DNA from: Leifsonia shinshuensis
GTDB taxonomy: Bacteria; Actinomycetota; Actinomycetes; Actinomycetales; Microbacteriaceae
Assembly (NCBI RefSeq): GCF_014217625.1
Contig: NZ_CP043641.1
Span: 1,736,001 to 1,800,000 of the forward strand
DNA length: 64,000 nt
Direction: 5' to 3'
In this document: positions 8,024 through 16,754 of the stretch, piece by piece
Position numbering within the stretch: position 1 is the first letter of the stretch
Layout: each line of letters starts with the position of its first letter
The notes under the pieces: model-generated
The model's input: only the letters and a program-made list of their open reading frames with translations
Databases searched by the model: none
Told to the model about the DNA's origin: nothing
Translations under genes and position numbers: made by a program

Positions 8024-9762
8024 TATCGGAGCGCCGCGGCTTCGCTCCCGTCCCCCGACGCCAGGTTCACCCGGTGGGCGGCTGCCAGTTCCGCTTGGAA
8101 CGCATCTTCCTCCTCCGCGCGCCGATTTGGCGACCATCCGAGCGCGTTTGCGACGATTTCGCCGATCTCGTGGACCAGCGGGATCGAGACCGAACCGGTG
8201 AACGCGAGGCTGGTGCGGCGCAGGAAGACATCGGAGAGGTGGGCCACCCGCTCCGTGCGCACGAGGTGGTCGATCTCCGCGCGGGAGTAGTCGGGGGCGG
8301 CGGCGAGAGGGGCGTCCTCACCGTCCCAGCCGGCGATGGCGTCGATGACGAACGCGGCCTTGGTGCCGTAGCGGTGCAGCAGCACGCTCGCGCGGGCGGC
8401 GCCCACGTCGGCGCCGTAGCGGGCCACCCAGTCGCGCTCGGCCTGCGGCGTCGTGGGGAAGCCGGCGCCGCCGCCGATCGGGAGGCCGAGGGTGGCGACC
8501 GTGCGGGTCATGCCCAGGGCCTCCAGCGTCTCGTTCGCGAGGTGCTCGCTCAGCGCGCGGAACGTCGTCCACTTGCCGCCGACGAGGCTGAGCACGGTGG
8601 TGTCGCCGAGACCGGCGATCGTGCCGGGCACGATCCGGTAGTCGCGGGAGACGAAACCGGGCGCGGTGTCGTCGTGGTGCGGCAGCGGGCGGACGCCGGA
8701 GAAGCTGTAGACGATCTGCTCGCGGGTGACCGGGATCGTTGGGAAAACGTGCGCGACCAGTTCGATGAAGTAGTCGATCTCGTCCTCGGTGCACACCGCG
8801 GGGACCGACATGTCCGCTTCGAGGTCGGTCGTGCCGACCATGACCTTGCCCTTGAGCGGGTAGATCAGGACGATGCGGCCGTCGTTGTTCTCGAAGAAGA
8901 TCTCCCGGCCGTCGCACGCCTCCAGCAGCTCCGGGTTGTCGAGGACGATGTGCGAGCCTTTGGTGCCGCCCATGAACTCGGTCGCCCGGCCGAGGGCGGC
9001 GTTGGTGAGGTCGGTCCAGGGGCCGGAGGCGTTGACGACGACGTCGGCGGTGACCGTGAACTCGTCGCCGGTCTCCCGGTCGCGGACGAGCACGCCGCCG
9101 TCCTGTGCTCCGACGGCCTCCAGATAGTTCGCCGCCCGGGCATGCGGGCCGGCGGCCAGACCGTCGGCGAGGACGTCGAGCGCCAGGCGCTCCGGGTCGT
9201 GCACGGACGCGTCGAAGTACGTGGCGGTGTACTTCAGCCCCGGGTTCAGCTTCGGGAGGGTCTCGAGCGACTTCCGCCGGCCGTGGAAGCTGTGCCGCGG
9301 CACGGTGCCGCCCTCGCGGGAGAACGTGTCGTAGATCGTGAGGCCGGTCTTGATCAGGAAGGCGCCGCGCTCCTTCGGCTTGCCCTGCTTGTGGGTGAGG
9401 AAGCGCAGCGGCGCAGCGAGGATGCCCGAGAAGGTGGAGTAGATCGGGATGGTCGTCTGCAGCGGCTTGACGTAGTGCGGCGCGATCTTCAGCAGGCCGT
9501 TGCGCTCGGTCACCGACTCCTTGACCAGGCGGAACTCGCCGTTCTCCAGGTAGCGGATGCCGCCGTGGATCATGTGGCTGGAGGCTGCGGACGCGCCGGA
9601 CACGAAGTCGTTGCGCTCCACGAGCACGACGTCGACGCCCTGCAGGGCGAGGTCGCGGAAGGTGCCGAGCCCATTGATCCCGCCGCCGACGATCACGACC
9701 TGGGCGTGCGGGCGCTCGCGGAGCTGCTGGATCTCGGGGCGGGCATTCGACTTCGTCGTCAC
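8023..9762 (-). CDS. glpD: Glycerol-3-phosphate dehydrogenase (FAD)
   Basis: Oxidises glycerol 3-phosphate to dihydroxyacetone phosphate at the membrane, passing electrons to quinone. The 579-residue protein begins with the Rossmann FAD site VVIVGGGINGLG (about residues 21-32) and the matching acidic end of strand 2. The DAO-type C-terminal domain (from about residue 400) is intact. It is transcribed leftwards, upstream of glpF and separated from it by 130 bases containing an operator-like palindrome, so glpFK may also have its own promoter. It is divergent from the regulator gene. Confidence 0.96.
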   Translation of the reverse strand: MTTKSNARPEIQQLRERPHAQVVIVGGGINGLGTFRDLALQGVDVVLVERNDFVSGASAASSHMIHGGIRYLENGEFRLVKESVTERNGLLKIAPHYVKPLQTTIPIYSTFSGILAAPLRFLTHKQGKPKERGAFLIKTGLTIYDTFSREGGTVPRHSFHGRRKSLETLPKLNPGLKYTATYFDASVHDPERLALDVLADGLAAGPHARAANYLEAVGAQDGGVLVRDRETGDEFTVTADVVVNASGPWTDLTNAALGRATEFMGGTKGSHIVLDNPELLEACDGREIFFENNDGRIVLIYPLKGKVMVGTTDLEADMSVPAVCTEDEIDYFIELVAHVFPTIPVTREQIVYSFSGVRPLPHHDDTAPGFVSRDYRIVPGTIAGLGDTTVLSLVGGKWTTFRALSEHLANETLEALGMTRTVATLGLPIGGGAGFPTTPQAERDWVARYGADVGAARASVLLHRYGTKAAFVIDAIAGWDGEDAPLAAAPDYSRAEIDHLVRTERVAHLSDVFLRRTSLAFTGSVSIPLVHEIGEIVANALGWSPNRRAEEEDAFQAELAAAHRVNLASGDGSEAAALR

Positions 9763-9843
9763 GGTTGACTCCTGGTGCTTCTACTGAACGGCGGTGGGTT
9801 TCGCTATAGTCTTCGATGTCGGCACAACTTCGATCAAGCCGGA

Positions 9844-9857
9844 TGCACATACGTGCA
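9844..9857. promoter_or_regulatory. Candidate glp operator between glpD and its regulator
   Basis: TGCACATACGTGCA has 5-bp perfect arms and lies in the 146-base divergent control region. It matches the palindrome at 8008-8023 in both arms. The position, 52 bases before the regulator ATG and 82 before glpD, suits control of both genes and autoregulation. Confidence 0.55.
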
Positions 9858-9908
9858 GCGCCACCCGAACCCAGGCAGCAGTACCCGAAACCAGAAAGCG
9901 GTCCCCGA

Positions 9909-10922
9909 ATGTCCGCACCCGATACCCAGAACCTCCCCGAGAAGGTCCGCGACGCCCTGAAGGCGGGGCACCTGTACTACATGCAGGACCTCACGATGGA
10001 GGCCATCGCCCACGAGATGCACACCTCGCGGTCCAGCGTCTCCCGGCTCCTCTCCTATGCGCGCGCGTCCGGGCTGGTCACCATCCAGATCGCCCAGCCC
10101 CACGAGGGCGCGACGCGCGTCCAGCAGGAGCTGCACGCCCGCTACGGCATCGGCGCACACATCGTGCCGATGCCGAGCGCGATCAGCGACGTCGACCGGC
10201 TCGAGCGCGTCGCGATCTCCGCTGCACGGATTCTCGACCGCTTCATCGACTCCAACACCACCGTCGGGGTCGCCTGGGGCTCGACGATGAGCGCGCTTAG
10301 CAGGCACCTCATCCCGAAGGACCTGCACAACGTGGAGTTCGTGCAGCTCAACGGCGCGGGCAACACCTACACGACCGGCGTGCTGTACGCGTCCGAGATC
10401 CTGCGCCGGTTCGGCGACACCTACGCCGGGACGATCCAGGAATTCCCGGTGCCCGCGCTGTTCGACGACCCGCAGACCAAGCAGGCCATGTGGCGCGAGC
10501 GCAGCACCCGGCGCATCCTCGACATCCAGGAGCGGATGGACGTGGCGCTGTTCGGCCTGGGTTCCCCCTTCTCGGAGGTGCGCTCGCACGTGTACGCGGG
10601 CGGCTACCTCGACGCGGAGGACTACGCGTCGCTGGACGCCTCCGGGGTCGTCGGCGATGTGGCGACGGTGTTCTTCCGCGAGGACGGCAGCCACCACGGC
10701 ATCCCGCTGAACGAGCGGGCCAGCGGGCCGGACATCGACCTGATCAAGCGCGTGCCCCGCCGGGTCTGCATCGTCTCGGGCCCGTCGAAGGTGCACAGCC
10801 TCCGCGGCGCGCTGGCGGCCGGGCTGATCACCGACCTGATCGTGGACGAGGGGACGGCACGCGCGCTGGCGGATCTGGTGGAGCCGGGCGAGGCCGCCGC
10901 CTCGGTCGAGCACGCCGCCTGA
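9909..10922 (+). CDS. SorC/DeoR-type sugar-binding transcriptional regulator
   Basis: A 337-residue regulator with an N-terminal helix-turn-helix (about residues 20-60; MEAIAHEMHTSRSSVSRLL) and a C-terminal SorC-type effector domain that normally senses a phosphorylated sugar. It is divergent from glpD and next to glpFK, so the likely effector is glycerol 3-phosphate or a related triose; this is inferred from context. ATG at 9909 was chosen because the HTH begins soon after. An in-frame ATG at 9816 would add 31 residues that look like untranslated DNA and would contain the operator-like palindrome. Confidence 0.85.
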   Translation: MSAPDTQNLPEKVRDALKAGHLYYMQDLTMEAIAHEMHTSRSSVSRLLSYARASGLVTIQIAQPHEGATRVQQELHARYGIGAHIVPMPSAISDVDRLERVAISAARILDRFIDSNTTVGVAWGSTMSALSRHLIPKDLHNVEFVQLNGAGNTYTTGVLYASEILRRFGDTYAGTIQEFPVPALFDDPQTKQAMWRERSTRRILDIQERMDVALFGLGSPFSEVRSHVYAGGYLDAEDYASLDASGVVGDVATVFFREDGSHHGIPLNERASGPDIDLIKRVPRRVCIVSGPSKVHSLRGALAAGLITDLIVDEGTARALADLVEPGEAAASVEHAA

Positions 10923-10985
10923 CGTCACACAACGTCCGGGAATAGTTCGCCCGAACCGGCGTTGATCTAGACTCGACAACAGAAG

Positions 10986-11137
10986 AACGTGCTCCGGGGT
11001 CGGTGAGAGTCCGAACCGGCGGTGACAGTCCGCGAGCGGGAGGCGAGAGCCCCCTGCTGAACCGGTGGAATTCCGGTACCGACGGTAATGCGTGCAGGCG
11101 AGAGCCTGGGCGCTCAGTCCGGATGGGAGGCGCACGT
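10986..11137 (+). ncRNA. FMN riboswitch (RFN element)
   Basis: The leader of ribD contains the conserved FMN aptamer. P1 pairs GTGC near 10989 with GCAC near 11132. Inside are GGTGAGAGTCCGAACCGGCG, GGTGACAGTCCGCGAG, CTGAACCGGTGGAATTCCGG, ACCGACGGT and AGTCCGGATGGGAG, in the order of the known six-stem junction. A further hairpin (CGGCGGTC/GACCGCCG, 11138-11162) follows directly and is a candidate expression platform. There is no U-tract, so control may act on translation of ribD or through Rho. FMN binding should switch the downstream rib operon off. Confidence 0.95.
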
Positions 11138-11235
11138 CGGCGGTCCGCGTTTTCGACCGCCGCGAACGCGAGCTTTCGGCTCCAGCGACCCCGGCACCAC
11201 GTCTCGACGGCAACGAGAGACAGGACGACGCCCGG

Positions 11236-12273
11236 ATGACCCGGACTGGAGATTGGGAAGCGGCGATGCACACCGCGCTGCGGCTCGCCGAGGGCGGCCC
11301 GGCCGCCGGCGTCAACCCGCGCGTCGGCTGCGTGATCCTCGACGCCGACGGCAACGCCATCGCGGAGGGCTTCCACCGCGGAGCCGGCACCGCGCACGCC
11401 GAGGTCGACGCGCTCAGCAGCCTCCCCGAGGGCGGCGCCCGTGGAGCGACGGCCGTCGTGACCCTGGAGCCGTGCAACCACTGGGGTCTCACCGGCCCCT
11501 GCTCGGAGGCGCTGATCGCCGCCGGGGTCGCCCGCGTGGTCTACGCGGTCGCCGATCCGGGCCGCCACTCCAGCGGAGGCGCCGAGCGCCTGCGGGAGGC
11601 CGGCGTCGAGGTCGTCGGCGGCGTGCTCGCGGACGAGGCGGAGACCTTCCTCGGCGACTGGCTGACGGCCGCGCGCCTCGGCCGGCCGCACATCACGGTC
11701 AAGTGGGCCAGCACGCTCGACGGCCGCACCGCCGCCGCCGACGGCACCAGCCGGTGGATCACCGGCGCCGCAGCCCGGCAGCGCGTGCACGAGCAGCGGG
11801 AGGCCTCCGACGCGATCGTCGTCGGCACCGGCACCGTGCTCGCCGACGACCCCAGCCTGACCGCACGCGGCGACGCCGGCGAACTCCTCGCCACGCAGCC
11901 GACGCCCGTCGTCGTCGGAACGCGCGCCGTTCCGAAGGACGCGGCTGTGTTCCGCCATCCGCACCCCGTGATCTTCGAGGGCACCCACGACCTCCACGAG
12001 GTCGTCGCGGACCTCCACCAGCGCGGCTTCCGCCGGGTGTACGTGGAGGGCGGCCCGACCCTGGCGAGCGCGTTCGTCGCCGCGGGGCTCGTGGACGAGT
12101 ACGCCATCTACCTCGCGCCGTCGCTGCTCGGCGGCCCGAAGCTCGCGCTCGGCGACATCGGGGCCGAGACCATCGGCGACCAGCGCAAGCTGCGCATCCT
12201 CGACGTCGAACGACTCGGCGTCGACCTGTACCTGCGGGCCGTGCCCGTCCCGACCACCCACCAGGAGGCGTGA
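11236..12273 (+). CDS. ribD: Bifunctional riboflavin deaminase/reductase
   Basis: Carries out the second and third steps of riboflavin synthesis: deamination of the diaminopyrimidine product of GTP cyclohydrolase II, then NADPH reduction of the ribosyl side chain. In the 345-residue product the N-terminal deaminase domain has zinc ligands H54 (in HAEVDAL), C80 and C89 (EPCNHWGLTGPC), with E56 as proton shuttle. The C-terminal RibD-type reductase domain spans about 150-340, including YVEGGPTLASAF. It is the first gene of the operon, under the FMN riboswitch. ATG 11236 is preferred; ATG 11266 is a less likely alternative because it would cut the first helix. Confidence 0.95.
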   Translation: MTRTGDWEAAMHTALRLAEGGPAAGVNPRVGCVILDADGNAIAEGFHRGAGTAHAEVDALSSLPEGGARGATAVVTLEPCNHWGLTGPCSEALIAAGVARVVYAVADPGRHSSGGAERLREAGVEVVGGVLADEAETFLGDWLTAARLGRPHITVKWASTLDGRTAAADGTSRWITGAAARQRVHEQREASDAIVVGTGTVLADDPSLTARGDAGELLATQPTPVVVGTRAVPKDAAVFRHPHPVIFEGTHDLHEVVADLHQRGFRRVYVEGGPTLASAFVAAGLVDEYAIYLAPSLLGGPKLALGDIGAETIGDQRKLRILDVERLGVDLYLRAVPVPTTHQEA

Positions 12274-12275
12274 GC

Positions 12276-12935
12276 GTGTTCACCGGAATCATCGAAGAGC
12301 TGGGCGAGGTCGTCGCCGTCGAACGCGACGCCGACGCGATGCGGATCACCGTGCGCGGCCCGCTCGCCGTCAGCGACGCCGGGCACGGCGACTCCATCTC
12401 GGTCAGCGGGGTCTGTCTCACCGTGATCGGCCAGGACGCCGAGACGTTCACGGCCGACGTGATGGCGGAGACCCTCGCGATGAGCACGCTCGACGACGTC
12501 GCGCCGGGCCGCAGGGTGAACCTGGAGCGCGCCGCGCAGGTCGGCGACCGGCTCGGCGGCCACATCGTTCAGGGCCACATCGACGGCACGGCGACCGTGC
12601 TCTCCATCGAGGACGGCAGCGCCTGGCGCGTGGTCCGGCTCAGCCTCGACCCGGCGCACGCGCCCCTCGTCGCCCGCAAGGGCTCCATCGCCATCGACGG
12701 CGTCTCGCTCACGGTGAGCGAGGTCGGCGGCGGCCGCGAGGACGGCTGGTTCGAGGTCTCGCTCATCCCGGAGACCCTCGCCGCCACCACGCTCGGCGAC
12801 CGCGTCCCCGGCGACAGCGTGAACATCGAGACCGACATCCTCGCCCGGCACGTCGAGCGGATGCTCGCGCTCGAGCCCGACTTCGCCGCCCGCTTCGAAC
12901 CCGCAGAGACCGCAACAGAACGGAGTGCGTCATGA
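12276..12935 (+). CDS. ribE: Riboflavin synthase, alpha chain
   Basis: Dismutates two 6,7-dimethyl-8-ribityllumazine molecules to riboflavin and a diaminopyrimidine. The 219-residue protein begins with the family start MFTGIIEELG and consists of two repeated lumazine-binding beta-barrels (about 1-95 and 96-200); the second starts at GGHIVQGHIDG. The GTG start lies 2 bases after the ribD stop, with a strong CAGGAGG ribosome site. The TGA stop overlaps the ATG of ribBA. A far longer open frame continues upstream but is only a shadow of ribD. Confidence 0.95.
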   Translation: MFTGIIEELGEVVAVERDADAMRITVRGPLAVSDAGHGDSISVSGVCLTVIGQDAETFTADVMAETLAMSTLDDVAPGRRVNLERAAQVGDRLGGHIVQGHIDGTATVLSIEDGSAWRVVRLSLDPAHAPLVARKGSIAIDGVSLTVSEVGGGREDGWFEVSLIPETLAATTLGDRVPGDSVNIETDILARHVERMLALEPDFAARFEPAETATERSAS

Positions 12936-14218
12936 CGCTCGCCACCATCCCCGAGGCCCTCGCCGAGCTGCGCTCCGGCCGGCCCGTCATCGTGGTCGAC
13001 AACGAGAGCCGCGAGAACGAGGGCGATGTCGTGATCGCCGCCGAGTTCGCCAGCCAGGAGTGGATCGCCTGGACGGTGAAGAACTCCTCCGGCTTCATCT
13101 GCGCGCCGATGACGAACGAGATCGCCGACCGCCTGGAGCTGCCGGTGATGGTCGCGCACAACGAGGACGCACGCGGCACCAACTACACCGTCAGCGTGGA
13201 CGCCGCCAACCGGCTGTCGACCGGCATCAGCGCCGCCGACCGCGCGCACACCCTGCGCGTGCTCGCCGACGCGGAGTCCACGCCCGCGAGCCTGCACCGG
13301 CCCGGCCACATCATGCCGCTGCGCGCGGTGGACGGCGGCGTGCGCGAGCGCGACGGCCACACCGAGGCGGCGGTCGACCTGATGCAGCTCGCCGGACTCA
13401 CCCCGGTCGCGGCCATCTCGGAGATCGTCGCCGACGACGGGGAGATGATGCGCCTCCCCGGCCTGCTGGAGCTGGGCGAGCGCGAGGGCGTCCTCGTGAT
13501 CACGATCGAGGCGCTGATCGCGTACCTGCAGGAGTTCCACTGCGACCAGCAGCTCGGCTCCCCCGCGCCCATCCCGGAGTCGTCGCGGGTGATCTTCGAG
13601 GTCGAGACCACCGTCCCGACCACGAACGGCTCGTTCCGGATGCGCGCCTACCGCGACCGGATGACCGGCGCCGACCACGTCGCCATCGTCTCCGGCAGGC
13701 CGGCGGCCGAGGGCACGCTCGTCCGCGTCCACTCGGAGTGCCTGACCGGCGAGGCGTTCGGCTCGCTCAAGTGCGAGTGCGGGCCGCAGCTCGACGCGGC
13801 GCTCGCCACCATCCAGCGGGAGGGCGGCGTCGTGGTCTACCTGCGCGGGCACGAGGGCCGCGGCATCGGCCTGATCAACAAGCTGCGCGCCTACAAGCTC
13901 CAGGAGGACGGCCTCGACACCCTCGACGCCAACCTGGCGCTGGGCCTGCCGATCGACGCGCGCGACTACGGCGCGGCGACGGCGATCCTGCAGGACCTCG
14001 GCATCGAGTCCGTTCGCCTGCTGACCAACAACCCCGAGAAGGTGCGCCAGCTCGAGGAGCACGGCATCGAAGTCCAGGAGCGCGTGCCGCTCGTCGTGGG
14101 CGTCGGGGTGTTCAACGAGGGCTACCTCGAGACCAAGCGCGACCGGATGGGTCACGTGATCGACGACATCGAAACGGATGACGAGGACGCCATCGCGGCG
14201 GAGAGGACAGCACGATGA
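12932..14218 (+). CDS. ribBA: Bifunctional DHBP synthase / GTP cyclohydrolase II
   Basis: Provides both starting branches of riboflavin synthesis. The N-terminal half (about 1-205) is 3,4-dihydroxy-2-butanone-4-phosphate synthase, with [10 protein letters not shown] as its metal and substrate site. The C-terminal half (about 206-428) is GTP cyclohydrolase II, with zinc cysteines in [16 protein letters not shown], the catalytic GRGIGLINK segment and LLTNNPEKV. At 428 residues both domains are complete. It overlaps ribE and ribH through ATGA junctions, so the operon is translationally coupled. Confidence 0.96.
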   Translation: MTLATIPEALAELRSGRPVIVVDNESRENEGDVVIAAEFASQEWIAWTVKNSSGFICAPMTNEIADRLELPVMVAHNEDARGTNYTVSVDAANRLSTGISAADRAHTLRVLADAESTPASLHRPGHIMPLRAVDGGVRERDGHTEAAVDLMQLAGLTPVAAISEIVADDGEMMRLPGLLELGEREGVLVITIEALIAYLQEFHCDQQLGSPAPIPESSRVIFEVETTVPTTNGSFRMRAYRDRMTGADHVAIVSGRPAAEGTLVRVHSECLTGEAFGSLKCECGPQLDAALATIQREGGVVVYLRGHEGRGIGLINKLRAYKLQEDGLDTLDANLALGLPIDARDYGAATAILQDLGIESVRLLTNNPEKVRQLEEHGIEVQERVPLVVGVGVFNEGYLETKRDRMGHVIDDIETDDEDAIAAERTAR

Positions 14219-14691
14219 GCGGAGCCGGAGCGCCCAACGCAGCAGAGGCCGTCGACGGGAGCGGCCTGCGGGTCGTCATCGTCGCCGGCACCTGGCACGA
14301 CCAGATCACCGACGGCCTGATCGCGGGTGCCACGCGGACGCTGGAGGCCGCGGGCGCCGAGTTCTCGCTCGTGCGCGTCCCCGGCAGCTTCGAGCTCCCC
14401 GTCGTCAGCAAGGCGGCGCTGGAGTCCGGCGCCGACGCCGTGGTCGCGCTCGGCGTGATCATCCGCGGCGGCACCCCGCACTTCGAGTACGTCTCGTCGG
14501 CGGCGACCGACGGCCTCACCCGGGTCGCGCTCGACACCGGCAAGCCGGTCGGCTTCGGCGTCCTCACGCTGGACGACGAGGCGCAGGGCATCGACCGCGC
14601 CGGCCTCCCCGGCTCCAAGGAGGACAAGGGCGAGGAGGCCGCGCACGCGGCGCTCGTGACCGCGATCGCGCTGCGGGCGCTGCGCGCGTAA
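14215..14691 (+). CDS. ribH: 6,7-dimethyl-8-ribityllumazine synthase
   Basis: Condenses the butanone phosphate from RibB with the RibD product to give the lumazine used by riboflavin synthase. It usually assembles into icosahedral or pentameric particles. The 158-residue chain has the usual length and shows the substrate loops VPGSFELP and [14 protein letters not shown], the latter carrying the catalytic histidine. It is the last gene of the riboswitch-controlled operon; a strong hairpin follows 8 bases after its stop. Confidence 0.95.
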   Translation: MSGAGAPNAAEAVDGSGLRVVIVAGTWHDQITDGLIAGATRTLEAAGAEFSLVRVPGSFELPVVSKAALESGADAVVALGVIIRGGTPHFEYVSSAATDGLTRVALDTGKPVGFGVLTLDDEAQGIDRAGLPGSKEDKGEEAAHAALVTAIALRALRA

Positions 14692-14699
14692 CGGCCGGT

Positions 14700-14725
14700 G
14701 GTGTGGAGGCTACGGCTTCCACACC
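14700..14725. terminator. Bidirectional hairpin between ribH and a convergent gene
   Basis: GGTGTGGAGGC and GCTTCCACACC form an 11-bp stem (one G-U) closed by a C(UACG)G tetraloop of the very stable UNCG class. It lies directly after ribH and includes the stop codon of the convergent gene at 14710. It probably ends both transcripts. Confidence 0.7.
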
Positions 14726-15138
14726 ATCAGCACGACCACGGCGACCAGCAGCAGGCTGGCGACGCCGGAGCCCGCGGCGATGGCCGGGTACTTCGAGGTC
14801 TCGCCCGCGCGGATGGCCTCGCCGGCGCGGCGCATGGTCGGCACGACCAGGAACAGCGTCAGGCCGAGGGCGACCACGTAGAGGATGATCGACCAGAGGA
14901 TCCACGGCGTCACGATGCTCAGGTCGTACTTCTTGTCCGCGAGTCCCATCACGCCGAACCCGAAGAACACGACCAGCAGCGAGAGCAGCGAAAGAAGGTT
15001 GGTCGACTTCGCGAGCACCTCCACCTGGCCCGCGTTCCCCGCGCGCACGGCGCGCATCGCCGTCATCGGCAGGATGGCCATCGGCCCCACGATGAAAACG
15101 GCGGACACGACATGCAGCACGGCGAAGAGGGTTTCCAT
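14710..15138 (-). CDS. DUF2269-like small integral membrane protein
   Basis: A 142-residue protein with four predicted membrane helices (about 1-25, 45-68, 78-102 and 118-140) and short basic loops. The overall pattern, with an early histidine in LHVVSAVFIVGP and a four-helix layout, resembles the DUF2269/DUF2214-type membrane proteins of actinobacteria; no catalytic motif is evident. Transcribed alone, convergent with ribH. Function unknown. Confidence 0.7.
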   Translation of the reverse strand: METLFAVLHVVSAVFIVGPMAILPMTAMRAVRAGNAGQVEVLAKSTNLLSLLSLLVVFFGFGVMGLADKKYDLSIVTPWILWSIILYVVALGLTLFLVVPTMRRAGEAIRAGETSKYPAIAAGSGVASLLLVAVVVLMVWKP

Positions 15139-15320
15139 GCCCTCAGCCTATCGATCGGCGTGGCCCGGCCCGGCCGGGCCCGATTCGGTCCGGCCTCCAT
15201 CGGCGGCATAGGGTGAAACGGACGCCACAAGCGTCCCGTTCCTTCTTCACCGCCCGCGCGACGCCCGACCGACGCCCACGCTCTGCGGCTGCTCGTCACG
15301 TCACCGGAAGTTCTTCACGC

Positions 15321-16715
15321 ATGTCCACGACGGCCTCCGTCACCCCTCCCGCCCCCGTCAACACCCGCGGTCGCGTCATCCTCGCCAGCCTCATCGGCAC
15401 CTCGATCGAGTTCTACGACTTCTACGTCTACGCCACCGCCGCCGTCCTCGTCTTCCCCTCGCTGTTCTTCACCAGCGAGGACCCGACGGCCGCACTGCTG
15501 TCGTCGTTCGCCGTCTTCGGCGTCGCGTTCATCGCGCGTCCGGTCGGCTCCATCTTGTTCGGCCACTTCGGCGACCGGATCGGCCGCAAGGGCACCCTGG
15601 TCGGCTCCCTGCTGACCATGGGTGTCGCCACCGTCCTGATCGGCTGCCTGCCCACCGCGCACGTGCCCGGCTGGGAGTTCTGGGCTCCGTTCCTGCTCGT
15701 CGTGATGCGGTTCTGCCAGGGACTCGGCCTCGGCGGCGAGTGGAGCGGCGCTGCGCTGCTCGCCACGGAGAACGCACCGGCCGGCAAGCGCGCGATCTAC
15801 GGGACGTTCCCGCAGCTCGGCGCGCCCATCGGGTTCATCGTCGCGAACCTGCTGTTCCTGGTGCTGAGCCTCTCGATCGACGCCGAGCAGTTCGCGGCGT
15901 GGGGCTGGCGCGTCCCGTTCCTGCTGAGCGCGGTGCTCGTCATCGTCGGCCTGTACGTGCGGCTGAAGCTGGTGGAGACCCCGGCCTTCCAGAAAGTCGT
16001 CGACACCGGCGAAGTGGCGAAGCTCCCGCTCGCGCGGGTGTTCAGAACCAGCTGGCGGCAGATCGTGCTCGGCACGTTCATCATGCTCGCGACCTACGTG
16101 CTTTTCTACCTGATGACGGCGTTCACGCTGACCTACGGGACGACCGCTGCGACCCCGGAGGCCGCCCAGTCCGCCGCCGAGAAGGCCGGCAAGACGTTCT
16201 CGGCCGCCGGGTTCGTGCCCGGCCTCGGCTACGCGCGCAACGACTTCCTGGTCATGCTCATCATCGGTGTGGTGTTCTTCGGAGTCTTCACACTGGTCGC
16301 CGGCCCGCTCGCGGAGCGCTTCGGGCGCCGGAAGACGCTGATCTGGGTGACCCTCGGCATCATCCTGTTCGGGTTGCTGTTCGTCCCGCTGTTCGCCGGC
16401 GGCACGATCGGCACGATGGCGCTGCTCATCGTCGGCTTCACGCTCATGGGACTGACCTTCGGGCCGATGGGCGCCGAGCTGCCGGAGCTGTTCCCGACGA
16501 ACGTCCGCTACACGGGCTCCGCCATCGCGTACAACCTGGCCAGCGTGCTCGGCGCGGCGGTGGCGCCCACGATCGCGGTGTGGCTGTGGACGATCGGCGG
16601 CGGCAGCACCGTCTGGGTCGGCGTCTACCTGTCCGGGGCTGGCGTGCTGACGCTCATCGCGCTGCTGCTCTCCACGGAGACCCGCGACATCGACTTCGAC
16701 GAGAACGTCAGCTGA
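15321..16715 (+). CDS. MFS transporter, metabolite:H+ symporter (ProP/ShiA-like) family
   Basis: A 464-residue, 12-helix major facilitator. The start motif SLIGTSIEFYDFYVYATAA and the loop GHFGDRIGRKGTL between helices 2 and 3 mark the metabolite:H+ symporter group, whose members import proline, betaine, shikimate, dicarboxylates or other organic acids. The substrate cannot be assigned. An ATG at 15321 begins a sensible cytoplasmic N-terminus; the frame is open for another 108 bases upstream but without membrane-protein character. It stands alone and ends at a strong bidirectional hairpin. Confidence 0.88.
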   Translation: MSTTASVTPPAPVNTRGRVILASLIGTSIEFYDFYVYATAAVLVFPSLFFTSEDPTAALLSSFAVFGVAFIARPVGSILFGHFGDRIGRKGTLVGSLLTMGVATVLIGCLPTAHVPGWEFWAPFLLVVMRFCQGLGLGGEWSGAALLATENAPAGKRAIYGTFPQLGAPIGFIVANLLFLVLSLSIDAEQFAAWGWRVPFLLSAVLVIVGLYVRLKLVETPAFQKVVDTGEVAKLPLARVFRTSWRQIVLGTFIMLATYVLFYLMTAFTLTYGTTAATPEAAQSAAEKAGKTFSAAGFVPGLGYARNDFLVMLIIGVVFFGVFTLVAGPLAERFGRRKTLIWVTLGIILFGLLFVPLFAGGTIGTMALLIVGFTLMGLTFGPMGAELPELFPTNVRYTGSAIAYNLASVLGAAVAPTIAVWLWTIGGGSTVWVGVYLSGAGVLTLIALLLSTETRDIDFDENVS

Positions 16716-16722
16716 GGCCGAC

Positions 16723-16751
16723 CGGGCGCCCGCCACGGCGGTGGGCGCCCG
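16723..16751. terminator. Bidirectional hairpin between MFS gene and ABC permease
   Basis: CGGGCGCCC-GCC pairs with GGT-GGGCGCCCG (12 bp, one G-U) around a 5-base loop, in the 39 bases between two convergent stops. There is no long U-tract. Confidence 0.7.
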
Positions 16752-16754
16752 TTC

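Noticed and set aside
15228..15255. Imperfect inverted repeat AACGGACGC / GCGTCCCGTT before the MFS gene
   Set aside because: It has a bulge, a 5-base spacer and no nearby promoter elements; too weak to call an operator.
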